Position numbers and translations under genes: made by a program. Below, piece by piece: positions 1 through 9,161 of a DNA stretch of 12,306 nucleotides. The first letter of the stretch is position 1. The number at the start of each line of letters is the position of its first letter. The notes below the pieces were generated by a model. It ran no database searches and was not told where the DNA came from. It worked only from the letters and a program-made list of their open reading frames with translations. This DNA is from Cyclostephanos tholiformis (Eukaryota; Bacillariophyta; Thalassiosirophyceae; Thalassiosirales; Thalassiosiraceae), in contig JALLPB010000895.1 of NCBI GenBank assembly GCA_036939975.1, forward strand, positions 1 to 12,306, read 5' to 3'.

Positions 1-806
1 TCTCATTTGTCTTTTCCCATATCTGGAACAGATTTGAAGGATAAGAAAGTGGTACCAAAGTGGTACATGGGACCAAAAGGGGACAATAAAAGAGTATATC
101 CTCATTTCCCTCCCTCTGAACCGGTTTACAACTTGATCACTGCTGTTGTTGATGGCTCTCTCTCCATAATCTTGGTTGTAGTGTACATCTTATTCTCCTG
201 TATTCACAAAGTGCTGCTTATCATGCCTCCACGTCATTTAATTGACCTCCTTCAGCTCTATTCTCTTCATAACTCTTTCCCATCATGTTCTAGTCCCCCC
301 ACCTCAAAATAAAATCTGACTATTGGATAATCAGCTGTTGCTCAATCCTCCTTGCATTTTTTACATCTCATCTTGTGCTTATGGTTGGGGATATATGTGG
401 CTGATTGTTGAATCATTTTTTGCCATTGTTTGTACCCATAGTGGTTTATTGGTGTGTACTTTATTTTCAGCCTCACAACAAAAAAATGTTTCTCTTCAAC
501 AATAAATTGTTTCACTCACTTCATACTTTATCTAAATACAATAAATTTTTTTAGATAACAATAAATTGTTTCCAATTTGTCACCATAAAATAACGAAACA
601 GTACATTTTCAGACGTGACAATAAATTGTTATCCCTGATAACTTAAATACTTTTTCTGTAGTTACCTTAGAAAATTTGACACAGATGCAATAAATGTGTA
701 TTGACTACTACATTAAATCTTTCTTCCATCTATACTATTTACTTAATAACACTGTTCTAATTCTTCTTTCCTGCTCTACTTACGTTTCCTCTTTGATCAA
801 ATTTCA
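1..806. other. AT-rich region without a convincing gene
   Basis: The first 800 bases contain only short open frames of about 60-100 codons, none with a recognisable domain. The longest (7-312, plus) begins at a TTG, has one hydrophobic stretch about 20 residues long and resembles nothing I know, so I do not call it a gene. The part after 480 is very AT-rich and carries the near-palindromic repeat listed separately. This may be the downstream flank of the minus-strand gene that ends at 807. Confidence 0.5.
498..630. repeat. Three spaced copies of a 14-bp near-palindrome
   Basis: The word AACAATAAATTGTT occurs at 498-511 and 557-570, and with one change (GACAATAAATTGTT) at 617-630. A partial copy starts near 538. 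The starts are 59 and 60 bases apart. Each copy has perfect 6-bp arms (AACAAT/ATTGTT) around an AA spacer. Regular spacing of a palindromic word is common in subterminal binding sites of DNA transposons, but that role is inference. Confidence 0.6.
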
Positions 807-2184
807 TTAGCTCTTCTTTTTCATTGCTCTTGGCAGTGTTCTCAGTCCTAGTCCCATTGCTTCCCCACCTTCCTCTTCATCCCCTTTCATTTCATAGTCC
901 TCCTCATGGCTAATTCCTCTGTCATCATAAATGTGTAAGTTGTCATCCTCATCATATTCTTCCCCTACATCTCTGTACACTTTGCAAACAGTGTCCTTGT
1001 CCCATTCATATTCTGCCTTTAAATTTAAATCCAAATCATATCCTTCATCTTCAACTTCCACCAAGGCTTCTTGTGAGGACCATCATCCTTCTTTCTCATC
1101 TTAACTTCTCCATCATTTGGATCCCAGTATGTCCTGATTGGATCCTTTCTCCTCTTTTCCCTTGGCTCCCACTTTTCCCATCCATTGACAAGTGCCAAAA
1201 AAAGTTCCTTAGAATTGTTCCATTTTTTCCACCATGTAATAGAACTCCAGCCCATCATTATTCCACACCAACTTACCAATCTCTCTCCTTCTTCCCTCTC
1301 CCACATTGAATCACAGTTTGCCTTTTTCTCTGGTTCCACTTCTGGATCATTCTTCAGTCTCTTCTCTTGATCCCGCATATACCTCCCATTCTTGATAATG
1401 GCCAATATTTATGCAATGTCACTCAGTGTCACAAGGCAGTAGAACGGACTCCCTGGATTGCTCTTCAATATCTTTTTCCACTTTGCATTGGGTTTGATTC
1501 TCTAGACATAGATACACATGGACTTGTAGACTGTCTTCTCTATTTTTAGATCTGCATATGTTTTAAAACCTGCACCCAACTAATCTGGATAGACTGCAAT
1601 ATTGTCTTCTGTATAATTTCAAGATCACAAACAATCCAATGTATGTCAGTACAAGCAACAATAAAAAAAAGAAAATTCATATGAACAAATCACTTCTTCA
1701 TACTTAGGTAAATTGATTTGATGTTGTTGTTCAAATTGCACTTCATATTCTGGTATTTCCTACTTATAGAATGAACAATCACCCTATCCCACATATCTCT
1801 GTTATCCGTGCATACAAAGCAAGTATAAGCTGCTCTTTTGATTGGGCAAAAATCCTGCCATCCATCCTTGAGGAACTTGGTCCTAGGAAAAAGAAAGTAC
1901 TTGCAGAAGTTATTTACCGTTTCCACAAAGTTTGTGTCCTCCCCTGTCCACTGTAACTCTTCTCGAACTGTTTTCCTGCTCATTCTTGTTGTAATCTTTG
2001 ATTTCAATAGCTCCAATTCCAACATTCTGATTGCCTCATTCCTCTCTTCAATAAATTCAACAATCCCTTTTATGGAATGCTTTCCCCCAGTGGAATTCCT
2101 GCTTTCATGTACAATACTGGCCATTGGGGTAGACTCATCAGAAGAGTAGTTGTCATTGACATTCACCCGCCTTATTCCTAGCAT
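807..2184 (-). pseudogene. Broken gene of unknown function, probably transposon-associated
   Basis: Three minus-strand pieces read in one order. The first (2184-1690) holds a charged helical segment followed by an aromatic- and Cys-rich block ending near KYQNMKCNLNNNIKSIY. The second (about 1600-1025) includes LVTLSDIA, a stop at 1409-1411, then ILAIIKNG, and later a Trp-rich block. The third (from about 1070 to 807) is strongly acidic. Further damage includes a TAG at 1502-1504, a frame change near 1065 and a frame change or lost intron at 1600-1690. I recall the phrase SDIAY followed by an IKNG motif from proteins repeated in diatom genomes, unverified. No catalytic motif is visible. It may be an accessory protein of a transposon or a multicopy host family. 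The order and single orientation support one original gene; the function is unknown. Confidence 0.55.
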
Positions 2185-2478
2185 TGTAATTTTTTCACTC
2201 CATCAAGCATCGTTTATGTTATGCTAAATTTTTGGTAAGGTTCAAATTTTATACCACGAACAAATCATCTCCCATGAACTTCCCTCACATTAGCGATTTT
2301 TCGGTCAAATTGGCAAATTTCCCAGAATTTCTAAGACAACTTTGCCAATAATGTTTATTGTAATATTGTATGGTTTCTAAATCCCATTACTTAATGCTTC
2401 TATAACCTACTGTATTGTTATACTAAGCATTTTATTGCATTTTTAATAAACTTAGTGTATCTAATGATGAATTGGTTA
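2185..2478. other. AT-rich spacer between divergent pseudogenes
   Basis: No open frame of note lies here. The spacer separates the start of the minus-strand gene (2184) from the plus-strand transposase remnant, so promoters for both could have lain in it. I see no clear motif. Confidence 0.4.
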
Positions 2479-2494
2479 CACTACAGGAGACAAA
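2479..2494 (+). repeat. Candidate left terminus of a CACTA-type element
   Basis: The sequence CACTACAGGAGACAAA begins at 2479, 111 bases before the first ATG of the transposase remnant. CACTA elements start with CACTA, often CACTACA followed by purine-rich sequence. I found no matching right-hand terminus (complement ending CTGTAGTG) with a shared 2-3 bp duplication; the TGTAGTG at 4945-4951 lies inside the decayed gene tail. A 7-base match can arise by chance, so the call leans on position. Confidence 0.4.
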
Positions 2495-2589
2495 CACGAT
2501 TCATCTCACAGCACACAAAGCACTCACTATGACTTTATGCAAACACAACAGTCTATAAATCCCTTCCCTCCACACTATATGGCATCAAT

Positions 2590-4792
2590 ATGTTGCCATC
2601 ACAGTGCACCAACTGCAATAGATGGTTTATCAACCGGTGTATGCTCATGATTCACATTGCCTCATGTCCAAGAAAATATGGAGAGGTAGCAAATAGTCAT
2701 GTGCTGCTTGATCATCATCCACTGAAGGTCATATGATTATCTACCACCAAGTGGCATGTTTGGTGATAGCAGCGATGATGATTTAGAGAGTTTATTTGAG
2801 CCATCTTGCAGTAATGGAATAGGATTGCAGAATGCACCAGATGAGTATTTCCATTATGATAATGAGGATGGTCATGCCCTTCCATCCCAAACAAGTTCAG
2901 TGCAGCACCATTGTATCAAAGGTGCAAATTATGCTGAACTATCTTATCAACCAGCACAAAGCATCACTGAATCTATATGATGATATTGTCAATTTATTCA
3001 ATGATTACATATTGTCTCCTAATTTTGACATTCATGCCAAGTTATAGAGCAGGAAATCATTCACTCTATCAATGGAATCTTCCAATTGTCATATTGGACA
3101 TTTGCATCCAAGGAATAATGAAGTTAGGCTACATGATGGGTCACAGGTTACCATTCCTGTCTTTGATACAAAAGCAATGATCTTGGACTTAGTTACCAAT
3201 CCAGATCTAATGAATGACAATAACATTGCTGAGGGGTGTAATCAATTTACAGGAGATATTGACCCTAATAATATCTCAAACCAGAAATATGGTGAGATTC
3301 ACACTGGTGATGAGTGGTTACTTGCTTGTGACCGATTCTGTGTCCACCCAGATGACAACACAAGGACATGCCTGTGGGCATAGTTATATATGGAGATAAG
3401 TCACACATGGACTTACATGGTGCTTTAGCATTGACACCCATCATATTTACTCTGACATTCTTCAACAGATGATCTTGTAACAATCCTAAATTTTGGAGAC
3501 CACTTGGATATAAACCAAATCTTAGTTATGGAAAGAACAAAGCCAACAAGACGGAGACAATGATGAAAATACAAGACAAACATAGATGTCTCTCCTGCAT
3601 CTTACAACCAATAAGAAATATTCATAGATCTGGTTACTTTCTGGCTTCAGTATGGGGCCATGACGTAAAAATGAAGGTATGGATTCATTATTTCATAGGG
3701 GACCATTATCCTGGGAATAAGAGACAAGTTCATCGGCCTTATTGAGACTGCCAGTGCAACTTTGATGAATTGTCCAATCCTAATCTAATGTGCATTTATA
3801 CTACATTTGAAGAGATGAATTCCGCAAAGAGATTGAAAAGAGAGAATGAAGAACAGGGACTCATCTAATTGAAGTTGATGTCACAATATGATATAAAGAA
3901 TGCTCTTTCTGCAAAAGACTTGCCTCTTTCTGACAAGGTTCATGGTGCACATTGTATGATGCCACCAGAGTTATTGTATACTTCAGGAAGTGGTATCATA
4001 AAGTATATATTTGAGTCACTTCAGTGGCAGATTGGCAGTGGAAAGGTTTGTGACAATATTGATACGCTGAATGTTGGACTATGTGTGTCACTCAAAAGGC
4101 AGAATGAATGTGACTTCCCATGAGCTGCAATGAGGAATGGCATCATTAACAGTCCAAAGTGCCAATCCGAGGAGAGAAAGAGAAATCTGTTTTTAATGTT
4201 GTGCATTGCAAGTACCATGGAAAGTTCTCATAAGTTGCAAGACATACTGGCTCATTCCAACTCCAAATGGAAGAAATTGCTGGAATTTATCAAGTTATAT
4301 CTGACAATTGAAGAATGGTTTCATGATTGTAATCCTAAGGAGGAAATTAACCAGGCAAGGCCACTTATAGCTAAGGTACTGAGGTTATTGCAATGGCTGT
4401 TTCCAAGACATGAAAATAGCAATAGTTATTCTATACCCAAAATGCATGGCATGACCAAGTTTCAAACATTTATTAAGAGATATGGAAGTGCAATGAACTT
4501 TTATGGAAGATCCGGCTAATCTGCACATAAGTTGTTTGTAAAGGCACCCGGGCAGAAAACTCAGAGGAAAAAAAATGTTTTTGCAACTCAAACTACTAAT
4601 CAATACTATCACATGTTGATATCAAGTCATGCCTTAAGATTCGTTAACAAATATGACACAACATTGCATGCTTACGGCCTATCAAATGACCGGGTTAGTG
4701 ATAATGTATCACTGGATGGAGATGGAATTTCAGTGGAACTGAGGGGAAAGTATTCTTTTTTTCTAACAAAGTGCCCAATGATGTTGTGGTAG
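2590..4792 (+). pseudogene. Plavaka/CACTA-like DDE transposase, inactivated
   Basis: The likely start is the ATG at 2590, opening a 48-codon frame with a C2HC zinc finger: CTNC, 14 residues to His, then HIASC. Plavaka-type transposases commonly start with such a finger. A frame change near 2730 leads to an acidic segment (2756-2980). Another leads to 2832-3383, with a TAG at 3045-3047 and a block containing EVRLHDGSQVTIPVFD and GEIHTGDEW. From 3368 to 4792 one frame carries the core: YGDKSHMDLHGALALTP, then NNPKFWRPLGY, a Cys motif DCQCNFDE, MPPELLYTSGSG and KMHGMTKFQ. That frame has stops at 3470 (TGA), 3743 (TGA), 3866 (TAA), 4121 (TGA) and 4517 (TAA) but no frameshift. The DKSH block followed by GYxPN matches my memory of the DDE core of this family. 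I am fairly sure of a transposase and less sure of the subfamily name. Confidence 0.75.
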
Positions 4793-5303
4793 AGAGCCAT
4801 GAATGGTGGATTGTTGTGAACAGTTCTGGAGTATCTTAAGGGCTGGGGGCCAACACATGCATATGTCACAGACTTGCCATAATCAGTGAAGACACGTTTG
4901 TGGTCACTATGAGTCAGGGCAGCAAGTCATAATTTTTTGCACTCATGTAGTGCATCATGAATTCTTGATAATCCTCACTTGGCAATAATGTCTAATGGCA
5001 TAACTCTGGGTGAAGGGGGAAACTCCATTGACCTTGGGAAAGGAGAGGCCTATGTTGCCCCTCAGCTCATCTTTAATATAAAGATGTCTGGTGGGATTGG
5101 AGCACTACATAATATCATCAGGTGGTCTTATGGGTGGAGTAATTTCATTCCCTCCATCAAAGACTATAATCTCTGAGTCAATTTCATTGATAGAGATTTT
5201 CACTTGACTTAAGGGCACAACAATTTCTTGAAGCAACTTATCCATCTGGCTATTTTTCCTTGCTCAACAAAGACAACGATGGAAAAAAGTTGGTGATTTG
5301 ACA
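4793..5303 (+). other. Decayed tail downstream of the transposase
   Basis: Reading beyond 4792 gives short pieces in two frames, for example VVVESHEWWIVVNSSG at about 4780-4830 and an open piece at 4979-5176. They could be the transposase C-terminus, but I do not recognise conserved blocks and no terminal inverted repeat was found. The stretch ends where the convergent minus-strand gene begins. Confidence 0.35.
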
Positions 5304-5604
5304 TCAACTGCAGCAATGGCAACACACTGTGCATAGAGAGGAGTTTGCACAAGACTGAGAGAAAACATGTACCCATGGGGGGGGGAGGCTGGAGAGGCTG
5401 TATGGAAGATAATAAGATTCTCTAGGTACTGTGTCCTTCCTCTCCTTTAAATTATCATCAGTGTGGCATCTGTAACTGGATGAGACAGTAAACTGTGTCA
5501 AGGGGTTGCAGTGAACACTATCACTAATGATATTTGGAGCAGAGTCGGGATTTGGAGTTAGAGAGGACCCAATCTTAGTACTGGTTAACATACTAGGATC
5601 TTGA

Positions 5605-5710
5605 GGGACAAATCCAAAATTCTGCTTCAAGAGATCATTGAGGCGGTCTTGTTCTCGGGGGACAAATGCATCCTTCAGCTTCAAGAGATCATTGTGCCGG
5701 CCTTGTTCTG
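5605..5710 (-). repeat. Tandem duplication of a 54-bp coding unit
   Basis: Two copies lie exactly 54 bases apart; for instance GCTTCAAGAGATCATTG (plus strand) is at 5624-5640 and 5678-5694. On the minus strand each encodes 18 residues: EQGRHNDLLKLKDAFVPR and EQDRLNDLLKQNFGFVPQ. The multiple of three and the conserved protein pattern argue that this strand and frame were coding. Confidence 0.75.
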
Positions 5711-5777
5711 AGAAAAACAAAAAGATTACTAGTATCATTCACTCAATAATACTAACACAAAGAATATACCGTCTTAC
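5708..5777 (-). other. Candidate 70-bp spliceosomal intron
   Basis: On the minus strand the donor reads CAG|GTAAGACGG and the acceptor is a T-rich tract ending TTTTTCTCAG|AACAAG. Both match eukaryotic consensus well. The exon before it ends with a whole codon, while the EQGRHNDLL frame after it needs one extra base. Either an indel has shifted one exon or a different acceptor (such as the AAG just before the LKDAF codons) is used. Confidence 0.6.
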
Positions 5778-6060
5778 CTGAATAATGAAAGAAGCACATA
5801 AGGTGCATCTTTTTACAGCATTTGTATTTGAGATTGCCACGCATTGTAAATGTACAATGTTGGTGCACTCATGTGCATTCCCAGCAATTTTTTTGATATT
5901 TTTGGGGCAATCAGTTTGAGTAGGTGGAGTGCTTTGGGGATACAGGGGGGGTTGGATCTTCAAAGATGGAGCCTCCATGTGACCTTGCAACATCAGGGAA
6001 AATGAGGAAGTTGGAGGGAAAAGCAATCATCAAAAAGGTACGATATTCCTCTGGTTCTTG

Positions 6061-6591
6061 GGTTGCCTCCTCATGCCATGCAGTGGGGAGTGGAGGATTT
6101 TGCACTAGAGGGATGGTTGCCTCCTCACGCCCTGTGGTGGTGGTGAGCAGAGGATTTCTTGCCTATAGGACCGGTTGTCTCCTCACACCCTGAGGAGTGA
6201 GTGGAGGATTGTGCACTTGAGGGATGGCTGCCTCTTCACTGGGGAGTGGAGGATTTTGCACTAGAGAGATGGTCGCCTCCTCACGCCCTGTGGTGGTGAG
6301 CAGAGGATTTCTTGCTTGAGGGCCAGTCGCCTCCTCACACCCTGAGGAGGCGAGTGGAGAATTGCGCACTTGAGGGATGGTTGCCTCCTTATGCCATGCA
6401 GTGGGGAGTGGAGGATTTTGCGCTAGAGGGATGGTCGCCTCCTTATGCCGTGCAGTGGCAAGTGGAGGATTTCTCACTTGAGGGCCGGTTGTCTCATCAT
6501 GCCATGTGGTGGGAGTGGAGGATTTCACGTGGGAGAGCTGGTTGCCTCCTCACACCGTGCAGTGGGGAGTGGAGGATTTGGTGCTGGAGGG
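6061..6591 (-). repeat. Imperfect minisatellite, about ten 54-bp units
   Basis: Units start at about 6061, 6115, 6173, 6226, 6271, 6325, 6379, 6433, 6487 and 6540. Most are exactly 54 bases; exceptions are 58, 53, 45 (an in-frame 9-bp deletion), 53 and a partial last unit. The plus-strand core reads GGTTGCCTCCTCATGCCATG, then a segment rich in GTGGAGGATTT. Both strands stay partly open because the period is a multiple of three. The minus reading gives Pro-rich 18-residue repeats and agrees in strand with the neighbouring exon pieces. Confidence 0.85.
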
Positions 6592-6733
6592 TGGTGAGGA
6601 AATGGATCACGTTAATTATCGATTGGGAAATGACGTGGCCCTTTGGGATGATGACAACATTGGAGTAAGTCATATCCAGTGGCAGTAGACCACTGTTGCC
6701 TTCGTAGAAATTTGTCACATTGGGAGGGATCAA

Positions 6734-8310
6734 GCAACAATCCTTTGATGCGCTATCTTCAACGGCAGTGTTGGAACTTGTGATGAGGGTATGGGTGAGG
6801 TGTGGGGGAAGTTATGCAATGCATTGAATAAGAAGATGGGGAGTGAAAAAATATAGTACAGTAAGGAGATACCTGTTACCTGTTTACTCAAGAGATATGG
6901 TTCATCTTTACTAATACTATTGGTACTCAAAATGTTGCACTGCCATCAACATACAATGACTTGATCAGTTCTTACTAATATTTTATCCTGCTGAATAACT
7001 GAATTTACAAAAATAAAATACATTTTCAATGTGATAACAAAGCACAGCAGTTTACAAAACTTAATGTAGATATATTGCAATAACAACAGATTATTTAACA
7101 ATAAAATGGATCAACACTAACTAGCAATTTTACGTTAACAATACAATTTTTCAAACCATTTAAACTAAATTTGTATTTTGTAATAAATGGATCTAATAAA
7201 ACTATAAAAACATATTGAGACAATATAACGTGAATTTACGATAATATTATGTATCTGTGGTAAAAAATTATTTTTATAGTTAAATTATTTGTTCTTGTGA
7301 GGATAGCAACCATAGAACAGAGTTTCGTGGTAGATGATTGGTCATATGTTTAATTTCTACAGTACCTATTTTATTTTATTCCCACATTGATAGTCCACAA
7401 AAATTGACCATGATGATGACCAAAAATTGCTGGATTACGGCAGCATACTACCAAATTTGTCATAATAAGCTTGGTCCCCTCAAGCCGCCACTATTTTGCT
7501 AGATATTGAGGCCATGGCAAACAGGATGGTGCCTGGGCTTCTGACAAGCATCATGGCATCATTTCTAAATAAGGGCAAAATTGAACTATGGAATTTTATC
7601 TAAAAGAATGAATTCAGTCGGTTCCACTCATGCACCATTAACAGGAAGTAGCCATGAATTTTCTCAGTTTGTTATGAATTCATAGTTAAACTTTGAATTC
7701 ATAGTTTGTGAACATGGAGCCGCCACACCAAGAAAAATGGTCTCTTTTCCGCTGGCACCAGTGCAGTCCACTGGACCGTTGTCTTGGGCAGGCATTGCTA
7801 TCTGCGATCAGGTAAATTCGCATGCCATCAGGTGATATTATTATTGGTGCACTGGCCATCGGGCGATGATGATTTTTTGTTGTGCGGTTGTGATGTGAGT
7901 TTAGCTAGGTAAATGTTAGCTAAAGCTAGCAAAAAATGAACAGATGGGCCATGGCAGCTGCTGTCACCCTACGGCCGCCATGGGTTCCCACCCCTGTCAA
8001 TAACTCATACAACAATCAACTAATATAATATGCGATGGGTATTGGTGGTTAAAACTAGAAAAAAATCATAATTATTACTATTTTTATGACCTATTTGTAA
8101 TGATGCATTGATAAATCATCCCTTCAGATCCTTATGGGTCGCTATGGTTGTACCACAGATGCAGAGCACTGGCTGCAACAACAACTGCATATATATATTG
8201 TATATGTCCCCCCTTGCAATTCATGAGCATAGATTGCCATGCCATCCATCTTGGAGAGCATGGCACTCAAAATCAAGAGCTATTAATTAATACTTAAGAT
8301 TTTTTCATTT
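6734..8310. other. Long non-coding stretch left of the hAT element
   Basis: Apart from a possible short upstream exon of the minus-strand gene (about 6880-6930, ending before a GTAACAGG donor), I see no gene. The part 6940-7300 is very AT-rich. Two copies of GAATTCATAGTT lie at 7677-7688 and 7695-7706. The GC content rises at 7480-8000 without a recognisable product. This is the left flank into which the hAT element inserted. Confidence 0.5.
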
Positions 8311-8318
8311 TTAAGGCC
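8311..8318 (+). repeat. Left target-site duplication of the hAT element
   Basis: TTAAGGCC directly precedes the left inverted repeat, and CTAAGGCC (11010-11017) directly follows the right one. Seven of eight bases agree. Eight base pairs is the duplication length known for hAT transposons. Confidence 0.8.
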
Positions 8319-8336
8319 CTAGGTTGCATTTTCCTG
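8319..8336 (+). repeat. Left terminal inverted repeat (hAT)
   Basis: CTAGGTTGCATTTTCCTG matches the reverse complement of 10992-11009 at all 18 positions. The match resumes with CAGGAAT after an 8-base insertion present only on this side (8337-8344). Confidence 0.85.
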
Positions 8337-8344
8337 TTTTCCAA

Positions 8345-8510
8345 CAGGAATATTATTTTCATGAAATACAGGAAAGTGTAGGATTCCTCAGAAATCCTCA
8401 AGATTTTTAAAATTCCTGCAGGAAAATGCAAAAATGTTCCTGCTTTTGAGGCTGAAAAACAGTTCCAATTTTGACCCCCAAATACAGGAATATTTCACAG
8501 GAATCCTCTT
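8345..8510. repeat. Subterminal ATTCCTG/CAGGAAT cluster, left end
   Basis: At least six copies of the ATTCCT/AGGAAT core lie within about 170 bases. They include ATTCCTGCAGGAAAATGCAA at 8412-8431, identical over 20 bases to 10985-11004 beside the right terminus. Subterminal repeats of this kind bind transposase in characterised hAT elements; here that role is inferred. Confidence 0.7.
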
Positions 8511-8704
8511 TCACACTACTGTACGTAGGAATTATTATGTTCTAAAGGGTTGGACTCCCATTTGTTATGGACTCCCCATAATTCTACCAGCCGTATTGAT
8601 ATATCTGGAATGAGTAATAGTACTCAAGTGCTGTTGAGTACTAGTACATGGTAGTACTAGTACTAGGTAGATATTAATTTATCTAGCAGGGCCAAAACAA
8701 TGGC

Positions 8705-9040
8705 TTGTACTACACAGACAATATTGATTCTGAAATGTTGAGGGATGCCTTTCCGGATATGCGGAGAAGTCCTTCCTTGTTTGGGAAGCAACACATTCAT
8801 TCACATCTAGACTTCCCCCTAGAGGATGGCGCAACTGCCTGTCCTATTGCAGTTGATATTGATCATGAAATAAGTCATGGAAGGTCATCAATATGCCAGA
8901 GTTTGCTGGCTGACATGAGTTATACTTTGTTTGTTCTATGTACTATGATTTTTTCTCTTCTTCAGCACAAAGTTGGCCTAAGGCAAAGTGTAGAAGCAAA
9001 ATTAATTGAAAAAATTAACCCTAAGCATAACCCTATCTAA
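8705..9040 (+). other. Open frame of uncertain status inside the hAT element
   Basis: A 111-codon plus-strand frame opens at a TTG. Its first 70 residues (containing DSEMLRDAFPDMRRSPSLFG and DIDHEISHGRSS) have the balanced composition of real protein. The later part turns hydrophobic where a possible 47-bp intron could lie (donor GTTATAC at 8919, T-rich acceptor ending TTCTTCAG at 8965). It could be a captured gene fragment or chance. I recognise no family. Confidence 0.25.
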
Positions 9041-9161
9041 TATTTCTTAGGTGATGGACTCCCAATAAAGAAATTGCTCCGTAGTATGAGAGATGCAAAT
9101 GGGATTTCCAGTTGGAGTTCTTGTAGAACAAACTATAGTATCTAGGAACATTAACAATAAC

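Larger units (their letters stand above)
5304..6733 (-). pseudogene. Repeat-rich spliced gene, degraded, function unknown
   Basis: Minus-strand pieces follow one another. First comes an opening segment (6733 to about 6600) with SGLLPLDMTYSNVVIIPKGH. Then come about ten 18-residue repeats of the type NPPLPTAWHEEATIP, open from 6528 to 6163 and again from 6105. A Pro-rich linker and a cluster AHECTNIVHLQC-x11-CTLC (about 5873-5796) follow; this resembles the second half of a PHD finger. A GT-AG intron (5708-5777) leads to two more 18-residue repeats of a different type (DLLK and FVP motifs) and a tail ending at 5304. Frames change near 6110-6170, probably in the C7 tract near 5945, and at the splice junction, where phases do not match as drawn. 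An upstream exon may exist before 6783 (possible donor near 6880). It sits tail-to-tail with the transposase and could be the second gene of that element. No function assigned. Confidence 0.4.

Noticed and set aside
177..183. TGTAGTG as a right CACTA terminus of an element left of the window
   Set aside because: A seven-base word is expected about once by chance in this length on both strands, and no transposase remnant lies beside it.
7..312. 101-codon plus-strand open frame at the left edge
   Set aside because: It starts at TTG, matches no domain I know and its only feature is one hydrophobic stretch. Chance is as likely as a gene.
3368..4792. Alternative genetic code explaining the in-frame TGA and TAA codons
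   Set aside because: Both TGA and TAA occur, frameshifts lie upstream, and the neighbouring piggyBac frame ends normally without internal stops. Pseudogene decay explains this more simply.
4945..4951. TGTAGTG as the right terminus of the CACTA-like element
   Set aside because: Only seven bases match, flanking triplets differ (TTA versus CAT), and it falls within the decayed gene tail.
5377..5385. Poly-G run as a functional element
   Set aside because: A single homopolymer in decayed DNA has no supporting context and may include a sequencing or slippage error.
6061..6591. CRISPR array
   Set aside because: The 54-bp units abut with no unique spacers, vary in sequence and lie in a eukaryotic context.
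6312..6668. Plus-strand open frame across the minisatellite with GVEDFALEGW-type repeats
   Set aside because: A 54-bp repeat keeps several frames open on both strands. The minus reading agrees with the flanking exon pieces and intron, so I take this one as its shadow.
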